Assembly: GCF_002072155.1 (NCBI RefSeq)
Contig: NZ_BDIY01000007.1
Location: 1 to 64,000 of the forward strand
Direction: 5' to 3'
DNA from: Roseovarius sp. A-2
GTDB lineage: Bacteria > Pseudomonadota > Alphaproteobacteria > Rhodobacterales > Rhodobacteraceae
DNA: 64,000 bases
Shown here: positions 16,277 to 25,600 of the stretch, in pieces
How positions within the stretch are numbered: position 1 is the first letter of the stretch
How the letters are laid out: each line of letters starts with the position of its first letter
Program-made: the position numbers and the translations under genes
The notes under the pieces: generated by a model
Database searches by the model: none
The model's input: only the letters and a program-made list of their open reading frames with translations
What the model was told of the DNA's origin: nothing

Positions 16277-16561
16277 TCCTGTTCTCCGTTGCTGCTCGGG
16301 TTGTGACCAGGAAATCGTGCGATCGGTTTTCCGGCGGAAACGGCAGGGAGCGGAATCTTGCGGCGGAGGAGTTTTTTTGCCCGTGGTCTGGCGCAGTCGC
16401 TCTGCAATCCTCTCGTGGACAGGGATCTGCGCTGGGCGTCGCGTTCTAATGCATTTCGGATCTTCTGCTCAGTGGCTGGGGTTTTGTTATGAGCGTGCCC
16501 CTCGGCAAAATCTTCGATGCTGTTTGGGACCGATCGAGCCGGGGCCTAATTGCATGCAACC

Positions 16562-17002
16562 ATGCAAGACAAGCCACTCCACCGATGCGATCTGATCCGC
16601 TTCTTCAACACGACCGAAAGGGGGCTTCCCCGGATTCTGCGGGAGCTTGACCTGAGACTCGTCGGAGGAACGACACGCTGGTCGGTCGTCTGGCGAACGC
16701 TTGGCCTCAAGGAAGACCAGGACCCAGTCGAGATTGACGACCTCAGGGAACCGCTTCTGCGGGCCGCAGACGTGGCAAGTCTTCTCGGTGTCTCCACTTC
16801 CATCATCTACCGGTGGGAGAAGGGAAAACTACCCAAGGGGCAGAAACCGTTTCCCAACTCCATCGATCTGTCGAACGGGCGAAGAAATTCCCGTGCGAAA
16901 CGTTGGCGCAAGGCCGAGCTGCTGGCGTGGCATACCGGAAAACCGATCCCGCGATACGCCAAAGCCGCTCCGGCCTTCGGCGCACTCATTCCCAACAAAT
17001 AA
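16562..17002 (+). CDS. AlpA/MerR-like HTH regulator of the mobile element
   Basis: 146 aa from ATG at 16562 (an in-frame TTG lies at 16550; neither has a strong Shine-Dalgarno). The N-terminal part is a small helical domain (LIRFFNTTERGLPRILREL). The centre has an HTH, LLRAADVASLLGVSTSIIYR followed by Trp-Glu-Lys-Gly-Lys, as in AlpA or excisionase proteins, and then RWRKAELLAWHTG, the usual wing of these proteins. It is divergent from the DUF3987 gene and just upstream of the recombinase genes, so it could control recombinase expression or excision. About 190 nt separate it from the next gene. Confidence 0.7.
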   Translation: MQDKPLHRCDLIRFFNTTERGLPRILRELDLRLVGGTTRWSVVWRTLGLKEDQDPVEIDDLREPLLRAADVASLLGVSTSIIYRWEKGKLPKGQKPFPNSIDLSNGRRNSRAKRWRKAELLAWHTGKPIPRYAKAAPAFGALIPNK

Positions 17003-17189
17003 AGCCATCAATCCAATGCAGACGCCACTTCCGATACGCCAATTTCGCCCAAGCGACCCGGATCATCGGCAAGCGACCGAGATACAGACACCCGGAGGAT
17101 TTCACCGGCGGCAACCTTCCAGGCGTGTGTATCCAGATCGCGTTTTAGCGACTGAAACCGCGTTCTGGCGACACACGAAAGGAAAACAA

Positions 17190-19025
17190 ATGGTTCAGTT
17201 CACGATCAAGACCGACACCCCGGCCACAGCCATCACGACGGGTCGAGGGTCGGCTTCTGCCGACAAGACAATGTTTGATCTCCATACGCATGTCCAGGCG
17301 CGGAAAGATATCGCAAGCTCCACGAAGAACTCGTACCTCGGCGCGATCAGCTACCTCGCAGAGCTCAAGAACAAACCCCTGTCAGGTATTCCGGCATCTC
17401 TCGAAGAATTTGATGATTGGTTTCCTGTAGACGCATTCAATATAGACAATTGGCCGACCAACACAGCCTTCGAACTCTGGCGTCGCCGGGTTCGCTCATC
17501 GCTCAGAAAGTTCCTGGGTGTGACGAAAGCTTTGGCGGACTTGCGTGCGCAGCAGGACGAATGGAACGATCTCTTCGACGCGATCGAGCCTCTTGTGTCC
17601 GGCAAGGTCGGACAGTCCGCCAGGTGGCATCCCATGAAGCTTTCCGCACTCAAGACTTTCGCGATCGTCGCACGGGCCTATGGATATATGCCTCGCGATA
17701 TCGATTTGTCCGTTGCGCTTCGGCTCGACAGCGATTTCACGGGCAACAAGAAGGAGGCGAACCGTCGCTCTATTGACAGGCTTGATGAGCTGCGCCAGTT
17801 CCCGGAAGTTCTGCCGCTGCTTCCTCCGAAACCAGTCAATTTCAAGCCCGAACTCCGACGCAAGGCCAACGTGCCGCTCGTTGGCAGGTGGGAAGAGCAA
17901 TTCTGCAGCTGGATCGAAAAGGTGACCAAGACGGGCTGGGATCCCGTATCCCGGCAATTCGCGGATGACCATCAAAGCCACGCCGATGTCATGCGCTCAG
18001 CGATGCGGACGTTCCTGCGCATCGCGGTGGATACCGGGCGGGCGTGCGACGCCGATGCCGATCTCGAGGTCGTGCTCGGAGACGATGATCTGGTCACCGA
18101 AATCGCCGGCGAGTTGTTCGAGCGGACGAACCGGCGCAAAGGCGAAGGACGTCTCGCTCCGCGGACCTGCCGGAAATACCTCAAGGCGATCGGACAGATC
18201 AGGCGGCATCTCGAGATCGACAACTCCGAACTCGAGTTGATCGTTGCGAACAACGCCACCTCCCGAGAGGGCGCCAGCGCCGAAAAACGCATGACGAAGA
18301 AAAACCGACAGTTCTGCGAGTCACTGATCGACAAGCCCCATGTCCGACGCCGATTCTTCTTTTCGTTCGCGACCCTCAAACAGGAGGCGTGTTCCATTTT
18401 CGAGAAGGCTTCTCTCGAGGAGCGAGCGCTGACCAGTAGGGAAATCGGCACCGCGCGCCTCCTCGGCTCAGCTGCGTGTTTCGTCGCAATCGAAATCGGT
18501 GGAGCTCCGATCAGGATCGAGAACGCGATGGGCCTCACATGTTTTGGTGATGATGCACAACTGCGAGTCCCGAAGGGCAAAGGCAAACCGATGCAGGTAT
18601 GGATCCCCCCGGAATTGACCAAGAACAGGCAGGAGGTCGAGTTTCCCATCCAGTACGACAAGTTCGGTTACTACGAGACCATCCGCTGGTATCTGAAAGA
18701 GATCCGCCCGCTGTTCCCCCATGCAGACAGCAGTCCGTATCTCTTTCCAGCGGTGAAGACTCCCGGCGCTTCGATGAATCCATCCTGGTTCGGATCGGAG
18801 TTCTCGAACGTGATGCGCACATATGTCGATCTGCCCATGACGCCGCATCAGATGCGACACGGTCAGGTGTCACTGCTCCTGAATGCGCATCCTGAAGAAA
18901 TCGAAGTGATCGCGAAGCGCATCGACGACAAGGCGGCGACCATGCGCACGTTCTACAGCTTCATCAAGGCACTCGCGATGGTCGAACGTGGCCAGGATCT
19001 CCTGAAAGGATTGATCAATGTCTGA
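17190..19025 (+). CDS. Large tyrosine recombinase/integrase (first of pair)
   Basis: 611 aa from ATG at 17190, preceded by GAAAGGA. The N-terminal 380 residues are helical and hold an extended core-binding region. The C-terminal domain shows the tyrosine-recombinase residues: Arg in GGAPIRIENAMGL (about 441), Lys in RVPKGKGKPMQVW, His-x-x-Arg in MTPHQMRHGQVSLLL (about 553-556) and Tyr in MRTFYSFIK (about 589). Twice the length of phage integrases, it recalls the long recombinases of Tn554-like and other multi-recombinase elements. It overlaps the next recombinase by 8 nt, so the two are coupled and probably act together. Confidence 0.82.
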   Translation: MVQFTIKTDTPATAITTGRGSASADKTMFDLHTHVQARKDIASSTKNSYLGAISYLAELKNKPLSGIPASLEEFDDWFPVDAFNIDNWPTNTAFELWRRRVRSSLRKFLGVTKALADLRAQQDEWNDLFDAIEPLVSGKVGQSARWHPMKLSALKTFAIVARAYGYMPRDIDLSVALRLDSDFTGNKKEANRRSIDRLDELRQFPEVLPLLPPKPVNFKPELRRKANVPLVGRWEEQFCSWIEKVTKTGWDPVSRQFADDHQSHADVMRSAMRTFLRIAVDTGRACDADADLEVVLGDDDLVTEIAGELFERTNRRKGEGRLAPRTCRKYLKAIGQIRRHLEIDNSELELIVANNATSREGASAEKRMTKKNRQFCESLIDKPHVRRRFFFSFATLKQEACSIFEKASLEERALTSREIGTARLLGSAACFVAIEIGGAPIRIENAMGLTCFGDDAQLRVPKGKGKPMQVWIPPELTKNRQEVEFPIQYDKFGYYETIRWYLKEIRPLFPHADSSPYLFPAVKTPGASMNPSWFGSEFSNVMRTYVDLPMTPHQMRHGQVSLLLNAHPEEIEVIAKRIDDKAATMRTFYSFIKALAMVERGQDLLKGLINV

Positions 19026-20736
19026 ACGTACATACGACACGCGAGGCCGAGAGCAGCTGCTTGCCGGTTCGCAGTTGGCACGCTACCGCGGAATCGCTTC
19101 GATCAAGACCATCGGTCTGCGCGAGTTGCGTACGCTCGACCAGTTTCTCGCCTGGTCGAATGAAGCCGATCTGGAGTTGGCCAGAAGCGATGTCTTCCTG
19201 GCTTTTGCGGGTCAGGACAAGTCCACCCGGCGGCTCGAGAACCTGCGAACGGCGCTCGATCGATTGTTGCCTCGGGAGGCGAGTGCGCTCGTCGCTATAC
19301 GCGATGCGATCCGGAGCAAGCGCCCTCGCAGCAGATCCTGTGACCGGCGTGACCGGGCAACGCTTCTCGAGAGTCCTCACATCGCGCCATATCGCGGGTT
19401 GGATGGGCTTGAGGAGGTGGATCTGGAGGACCTGCGTGTTCTGGAGCGTTTCATGGCGTTCGCGTCCGAGCGGGGGATCGAAGTGCCGGACGTCAAGGAT
19501 TTCCTTTCCTTTTGTTCCGACGTCACGACCTCGCGACGGCTGCGCAGCCTGAAGACCGCGCTCGATATCCTGTTGCCAGGAAATCCGGGCGTGCTCATCA
19601 CCTTGAACGCAGCCATTGCTGAGAAAGGCACACCCCGGTCGCGAGCCAAGTCGCGCAAGGCGCGATCGCCGGGCAAGCGTTGGGTCCCGTTGACGGGGTT
19701 GCCCGATCAGTGGCGGCGACTTCTTTCCGCGCTGCGTGCGGGGCGGATAATCGACGGTCGGCGTCCACCGGCCCGGAGTGTCGTCGACAATATGGAGGAG
19801 GTGCTGCGCGAATACGCGAAAGTTCAGCAGGACGCCGACGCGGGCATCGATCTGACGGTCGAGGGGCTTCGACGTTTCGAAGACAGCAAGGCCGGACACG
19901 CACAAACGATCTCCGACCCGAAATACATCGGGCAGGGCAATCGTCCGGCGACCCGCCATACAGCGATGATGCGGATTCGTCGTTTTGCGGAGTACCTGGG
20001 CTGCGATGACATGACAGTTGCCGCATTCAGGGCGCATGAGAATGCTCTTCGACGTGAATGCGATACGGTCGTGCCCTTGAAATTCGGAAAATACGAAGGC
20101 CTGCGGGCGTTGGCCGAAACATGGGAGCTGGCTCACGATCTGCTTGAAAGTAGCTTCGGAATGAGGCGCAGGCAGACGAGGCTGCGGCTCGTCAACGAAG
20201 CCGCCGTGCTTGCCCTTTGGACATTCATCCCGTTGCGCCTGCAGGACGGGCAGCTCTTGTGGGGGCGCGATATCTATCATGACGGAGATCGATACCGGAT
20301 CGACATCGAGACGCAGAAGGAGGGCGAAGAGCTTAGAGGCCGTCTCCACGATGCATTGACGCCCTTCCTCGACGCGCTCGTGCTTACGGGCATCGATCCC
20401 GCATATCTCGATGCAATGCGTTCACGCGCTGATGCAGAGGAATTGCCGGTTTTCGTGGGAACAAATGGCCGGATTCTATCCTCAGGCTATCCATCCGCTG
20501 TCTGGCGAAAGCATCTGGGAACTGGCGCACACATCGCGCGGACGCGGATCCACACCGAGCTCGGGAAGCTCGGACGCGAAGGTGTTGATGCTGCCCTCGC
20601 TCTGTGCGCGCAACGGGACGAACGGAGCAGGACGTTCTATCAAGCCAAGGCCGTGGCTGCCGCGCAGCGCACCAAGGGCCAGGAAATGATCGACGCGATG
20701 CTGCAGGAATGTCTGGCTGAAGATCAGAGCGCCTGA
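19018..20736 (+). CDS. Second tyrosine-recombinase-like protein, degenerate active site
   Basis: 572 aa. Residues 14-87 and 115-187 are an internal duplication: both contain a Y-R-G core (ARYRGIAS; APYRGLDG), a L-R-x-L-x-x-F motif and end in L-x-x-L-x-T-A-L-D-x-L-L-P. They look like two SAM-like/core-binding units. The C-terminal part keeps Arg in FIPLRLQDGQLL, Lys in IETQKEGEE, His in TRIHTELGKLG and Tyr in RSRTFYQ, but the expected second Arg (H-x-x-R) is Leu. It may be a structural partner that binds ends while the first recombinase cuts. The start overlaps the upstream gene. Confidence 0.68.
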   Translation: MSERTYDTRGREQLLAGSQLARYRGIASIKTIGLRELRTLDQFLAWSNEADLELARSDVFLAFAGQDKSTRRLENLRTALDRLLPREASALVAIRDAIRSKRPRSRSCDRRDRATLLESPHIAPYRGLDGLEEVDLEDLRVLERFMAFASERGIEVPDVKDFLSFCSDVTTSRRLRSLKTALDILLPGNPGVLITLNAAIAEKGTPRSRAKSRKARSPGKRWVPLTGLPDQWRRLLSALRAGRIIDGRRPPARSVVDNMEEVLREYAKVQQDADAGIDLTVEGLRRFEDSKAGHAQTISDPKYIGQGNRPATRHTAMMRIRRFAEYLGCDDMTVAAFRAHENALRRECDTVVPLKFGKYEGLRALAETWELAHDLLESSFGMRRRQTRLRLVNEAAVLALWTFIPLRLQDGQLLWGRDIYHDGDRYRIDIETQKEGEELRGRLHDALTPFLDALVLTGIDPAYLDAMRSRADAEELPVFVGTNGRILSSGYPSAVWRKHLGTGAHIARTRIHTELGKLGREGVDAALALCAQRDERSRTFYQAKAVAAAQRTKGQEMIDAMLQECLAEDQSA

Positions 20737-21076
20737 TCGGCGCCGACGTCGCGACAGGACATTCCGGGAAGCGGTGGGTGCCGGAGAATGCCTTTCCGGT
20801 CGGTCGTCAAGCAATCTTGCACGTAAAGGTGGGCGAGACACTGAAGCGTAACCCAACCGCCGCCCGGCGCGCGCCCTTGAATGAGGGCGCGCCGACCGGC
20901 GGTCGGGGTATCTGAAAAACTGGGCGGGGACGCCTTGCGCGACGCCAATCGCCAAGCGTGGCGGATCTGCACGATCGGACAGATCAGGCCACACGACAAG
21001 AAACGCACCCTTTCGCAGCGGGGATATCTGACGCGGCCCATTCTGGGTTCGCGCATCACAGAGAGTGAGTATCCCG
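20737..21076. other. Intergenic region after recombinases
   Basis: About 340 bases with no convincing gene. The large hairpin at 20856-20903 is listed separately. The part after 20910 presumably carries the promoter of the two small genes that follow. Confidence 0.5.
20856..20903. repeat. Large GC-rich inverted repeat (cruciform-like)
   Basis: Outer arms ACCGCCG and CGGCGGT enclose inner arms CGGCGCGC...CCC and GGGCGCGCCG around the loop TTGAATGA. It lies about 120 nt downstream of the recombinase operon. It could terminate transcription or be part of a recombination end; there is no T-run. Confidence 0.6.
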
Positions 21077-21484
21077 ATGAAACACGAAACCAAGATCAAT
21101 TCCTTGCTGCGAATCATGAAGATTGCGGATGCGTTCCGTCACTGGCTCTGCCAAGACGGCGATACCCTCGTCGCCTCGGCCGACCTCCTCGGCGGGTCTA
21201 CATGGGCCCTGCGAGCGAGCGCCGTCGTCGACTGCGCCGGGGAAGGGGGCGATCTGCATACGCATCGGCGGACCTTGGCACGACTGGCACAGCTTCTGCG
21301 TCTGGAGTTCGTTGATGACCTTTCACGACCAGAAGCGGCCCGTTTCGCCGCTCTTCATCCCGACGACCCTCGGGCCACCGAGGCCATGCTCTGTGCGGAC
21401 GCGATCTCACGGGGAAAGCGGGCGCTGGAAGCGCTCTGGCTTGCCGGACTTCCGAGCCACGGTCATGGTGAGGAGGTGCGGTGA
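21077..21484 (+). CDS. Small protein (135 aa) of the mobile element
   Basis: 135 aa from ATG at 21077 (a GTG at 21065 is the alternative). Soluble and helical, with SLLRIMKIADAFRHWL near the start and ATEAMLCADAISRGKRALEA near the end. No family is recognised. The stop is joined to the start of the next gene (GTGATG), so the two are translated together. Position behind the recombinases recalls the small third gene of multi-recombinase elements, but homology is not claimed. Confidence 0.6.
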   Translation: MKHETKINSLLRIMKIADAFRHWLCQDGDTLVASADLLGGSTWALRASAVVDCAGEGGDLHTHRRTLARLAQLLRLEFVDDLSRPEAARFAALHPDDPRATEAMLCADAISRGKRALEALWLAGLPSHGHGEEVR

Positions 21485-21858
21485 TGGAGATTGCGAAGAC
21501 TCCCGGTCTCACCACTGCGCGCTTGCAGGCAGAGTTGGCAGCTCAATGGCTGCACCTGATCCGCTTTGCGGCTCACCCCGGCGCGCCCACCTTCTCACCC
21601 AGCGTGTGTCACTACCACGCAATGCTCGATCCGGAGGCCGACGACTCTGTCCGGCTGGAGGCGTGCCGCGCCATGCTGCTCTGCGTCCGGCGGCGCCTCC
21701 CGGTCGAGGACTTCAAGGGCCTTGCGAAATTCAGGGAAGAGCGGCGTGAGGATCCCTATGGCAAGGCGTGGCGCACCACGCGAAGCGGCGCCGAGCTCTG
21801 GATGATTGCGCATCTTCTCGAGTTCGCGATCAAAGGGCTCGAGGAGGGCTGCCAATAA
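21484..21858 (+). CDS. Small protein (124 aa) of the mobile element
   Basis: 124 aa from ATG at 21484; a GTG immediately before it is equally possible. Contains AQWLHLIRFAAHPGAP, DSVRLEACRAMLLCVRRRLP and a Trp/Leu-rich C-terminal helix. No recognised domain, no membrane segment. Coupled to the 135-aa gene and followed 12 nt later by a strong terminator, so it ends the operon. Confidence 0.6.
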   Translation: MEIAKTPGLTTARLQAELAAQWLHLIRFAAHPGAPTFSPSVCHYHAMLDPEADDSVRLEACRAMLLCVRRRLPVEDFKGLAKFREERREDPYGKAWRTTRSGAELWMIAHLLEFAIKGLEEGCQ

Positions 21859-21870
21859 ATCGTAGGCACC

Positions 21871-21896
21871 GGGGCCGCCGTCGGGCGGCCCCTCTT
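21871..21896 (+). terminator. Rho-independent terminator
   Basis: Nine-bp perfect stem GGGGCCGCC/GGCGGCCCC with a 4-nt loop, followed by TCTT, 12 nt after the stop of the 124-aa gene. Confidence 0.8.
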
Positions 21897-21911
21897 ACAG
21901 GATGATCGGCT

Positions 21912-22094
21912 TCAGCCGCGCAGAGCGACAACATTTTCCGGAAGTGTCTCTGGATTACGCCATGGTGAAACGATCTGCGAGATATCAATCTCGATCGATT
22001 GCACCCAGTCGTTGATTTCCTCGATCGGGGATCCTTCGGGATCGTAATGCTCCTCGGTCACGTCTCGGAGCTCATGGCCGATCATCCGATCAGG
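21912..22094 (-). pseudogene. C-terminal fragment of a tyrosine recombinase/integrase
   Basis: Sixty codons open to a TGA at 21914-21912. The fragment reads PDRMIGHELRDVTEEHYDPE and continues to a hydrophilic tail ending ENVVALRG. The M-I-G-H-E-L...V-T-E-x-H-Y order is the last part of an integrase catalytic domain, with the second His and the Tyr nucleophile. The rest of the gene is missing; upstream in the same strand is the IS3 orfA remnant, whose stop lies 2 nt away. It is evidently a broken integrase joined to an insertion-sequence fragment, and it is not related closely to the two long recombinases nearby. Confidence 0.7.
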
Positions 22095-22096
22095 CT

Positions 22097-22360
22097 TCAG
22101 AGCTTTTGCCGGATGACATCCTGCAACATCTCGCGATCCAGCGTCAGATCAGCCACGATCTTCTTCAACCGGCCATTCTCATCCTCGAGCTGCTTCAGCC
22201 GCTTCATCTCGCTTAGCAGCAATCCCGCATACCTCTTCTTCCAGTTGAAGTAGTTCGCCTCGCTGATGCCTGCCTTGCGGCAGATCTCAAACGCCGGCGT
22301 GCCTTCTTCGTCCTGCTTGATGACGAACGCTTTCTGCGCGTCCGAAAACTCCAGCTTCAA
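22097..22360 (-). mobile_element. IS3-family transposase OrfA remnant
   Basis: 87 aa ending MLQDVIRQKL. It has an HTH (EICRKAGISEANYFNWKKRY) and the leucine-zipper segment EMKRLKQLEDENGRLKKIVA typical of OrfA of IS3 elements of the IS407 type. OrfB, which should follow directly downstream on the minus strand, is absent: the sequence changes at once to the integrase fragment. Bases 22361-22440 are probably the remaining upstream IS end. The element is therefore incomplete and marks a deletion or recombination junction. Confidence 0.8.
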
Positions 22361-22618
22361 ACGGTCCAGTTTGCTGGGGGCAGATCAGTTGATGAATGGC
22401 GCCCGGAATTAGTCCACATTTTGGGGGAAGCCTGTTTTAAGCATTCCGTTGACCCGACCGACCATAAAGTTTATCGAAAATAGCTACCTTTCCTCCTGAC
22501 CGGACGTGTCGGCTTGGACGTGTCGGATTCGCGATGAAGAATCCCTCCCGGGCCTTACGCCCTCATGATCCTGCCAAGTGGATGCTGCCTTCAGCCGACC
22601 CTTTCATCGGGGAGAGAC

Positions 22619-25600
22619 ATGACCAGCCCGAAGTTCGTGGCCATGATAGCGACACGGGGGCGCGCGGAGCTTCTGCTGCAGCGCGCCCTGCCATCGATCG
22701 TCGGCCAGATTCGGGCCTGCAATCGGGTCCTCGTGATCGAGGATGGCGACCCCGGTGACTTGGCCACTCGGCTGCAAGGCGCGGCGATCAACGTAGAACT
22801 GCTGCGCAACCATCGCACACCGGGCCTTTCCGGCGCGCTCAACACGGGTCTCGACCGGTTGGCACGCAGGACCAAACGGCCCGATCAGGTATTTTTAGCC
22901 TTTCTCGATGACGACGATGCTTGGGCGCCAGAGCACCTTGCCCGCATCGATGCGTGTGTCCGCAAAGGCGCCCACCTTGTAGCGACGCCGTTTCTCCGTC
23001 TGGTTCCAGGTCACCCAGCACACAGAGTCGACCCGCCACGCACGCTCCACGCCGAAGATTTTATCGAGCGCAACCCGGGAATACAGGGCTCAAACTTTGC
23101 TGTCCGGCTGGATGTATTGTTGGAAGCGGGCGGGTTCAACGAGGCGCTACCGAGCTGCACTGATCGCGACCTGTGCGTCAGGCTTTCGCGCCGCCCCGAT
23201 CTGACCTACACGACCACGCAGACGCCCAGCATGTATCACCACGCCTGTTCCGATCGAACGCGCCTGTCTTCCCGCGGGTCCGAAGCAAAGCTCGCGGGTC
23301 TGGACATGTTTGAGCGCATCCACAGCCCGCTCCTGCCCCCCGGGCGGCGAGAGCCCTATCTGGCACGCGCGAAGGAACTCTTCGGTTGGAGTCCCGAAGG
23401 CAGCACCGGCGAACATCCGGATGTCACTCGCCCTCGCGCGGCAGAATTTGCGGAGGACACATATGAGGTGGAAACGCCTCATCTTCTCGTAGGAATTATC
23501 GCGGACGACCGGCGTATCGAGAGCCTCGACCGCCTGCTCGGTGATCTTGCGGCGCAATCCACCTCCGGCAGGCTGGCTCCGCCCGATGTGCTGCTCCTCG
23601 AAAACCGGGCCACGAGCGCTTCCAGTAATGCCTTCGCCGCGATGGTGAGACGCAGGCGAGCCGATCTGCGGATACGAGTCCTTGAGCGTACAAGCATCGA
23701 CCGTCTCCTCGCCTCAGGTGGCTGGCGGCACGAGGGGACAAATTGCGAGGGACGGTTGGCCATCGCCGATGCGCGCACGCTCTTGCAGGCAAGCCTCTAT
23801 CACATGGCGCGGGAGCGCCCGGGATGTGCGGTGTGGATAGTGGATGACGACATGCGGCTCGACCCTCTCGTTGCGAACGGAAACGCCTCGGGTCGCGCCT
23901 CGCTGGACTTGGGTCTTGCACTCCGAAGAATGAAGTCCACGGGCGCAGACATCTGCATCGGCAGTTATACCGGCGCCCCGCCCCTGCCGCCTGCCTCCAG
24001 TATCCGCGGGCAATTGGCAGACGTGGTCTGGAACCTGCGTCGGCTCGCGGCCTGCGACCCCGATGCCCCTGTGCCGTCGGGCGCCGACCGGAACAGGTTC
24101 TGGCGCGCCGGGCGACGGGATTATTATCACGACCTCACCATGGCCGAGACGGACCGGCTGGAAACCCCCTTCGCCCTGGAACCTGCGACGCGCGACGAAA
24201 GGTGCAGCGAGGCGCTGGTGCGGTTGGCCGGTATGATTCCGAGGATCCTCGCCGGAGAGGCCCCGATGCGACCGCTGGTCATGGATGCCGAGGCTTTCGA
24301 CGAGTTCCGTGTGACCACGGCAGTAACACGTGGCGGGAATACCTTCATCTTCGATCCAGAGGCCTTGGCCGACACTCCGAACCCCGCACCGGTGATCGCT
24401 GGGCGACCGGTTCGCCGTTCGGACATGATCTGGGCGCTGCTCCAGAGCCGCCGTTTCGGTCGCAAGGTAGCCTCGGTGCCCGTGGCGGTCCGCCACGACC
24501 GCGGCGCGCAGCCGGTACCCGACAGGTTGAACCCGGTAGCTATCGCCGAAGACCTATGCGGTCACGCGACTTTCCACGCCTTGGTGGAGGGCGAAAAGGA
24601 CCTGATCCTCATCGAAAACTCTTATGAAAGGTACAGGGAAGACCGCCTTGCCGCGCTACGTCTGTCGTTTCATCGCATCCGGGGGCTGGCAATGGAAATC
24701 CATACCTGGATTGCCGGCGATGCACCGCCAGCGGTGCGGGGACTGGGGCTCGAGACTGAGGCAATTCGCCTTCTGCAGATGTTCTCGCCAGAAGTTTTCG
24801 ACAGGATTGAGACCTTCGCACGTTCCCTCGGGCGTGCCGATATTCGCCGGTTCATAGCCTCTCTGGAGAGACGCTGCGAAGACTATTCAAGGCGGGTTCG
24901 CGAAAGCCGAGACCTGCCCGCGCTGATGGAGACGCAGCGCGCCGAAGCGGTGCGCGCCTGGGCCTCGGCGGATGGCCCGCTCGAGTTTCTTGGGCAAGGG
25001 GGTGAAGGGGTCGTGGTGACAGACCGCAAGACAGTCTGGAAGTGTTTTGATCGATGGATGCCGTATCAGGCGGACCACGCCGTTCCGATCTTGCAGGATC
25101 TGATCGCAGAAGACCGCGACGACAATTCCCTGCTGCGTCCGACTTCCATGGTTCGGAGCCCGCTGGGGTGGGTGCTTGGTCTGCCCTATGAGCCGTCCGA
25201 ACCATGGCACGGCGGGAATGGTCCCGGTTTGGTAGACTTGCTCGCAGACCTACATCGTGCCGGCCTAAGCTGCCGAAATCTTCATCCGAAGAACCTGCGC
25301 GTAGTCGATGGCACAGTCCGGCTGGTGGATTATGGCGCCGACCTGCACCGGCTCTCCGATCCGACTGGCGAGAGCCTCGAATTCGCCCGCATGTGCCGCC
25401 GCGCCTGGCTTTGCTGGCGCTGGTGGTGGCGAGACGACCTGGACTTGCTGATGCGCCGCTCCTTGCACGAGGCCGGCTTGCCGGAACTCGACGGCCACGA
25501 GGCCATGATCCGCGCTGTGCGTGAATGTATCGGCCTCTGCCGGGCAGAGGATCCGACGCTTACGCGGGCATTGGAACTGCAGCCTGCCCGTGCTCTCGAC

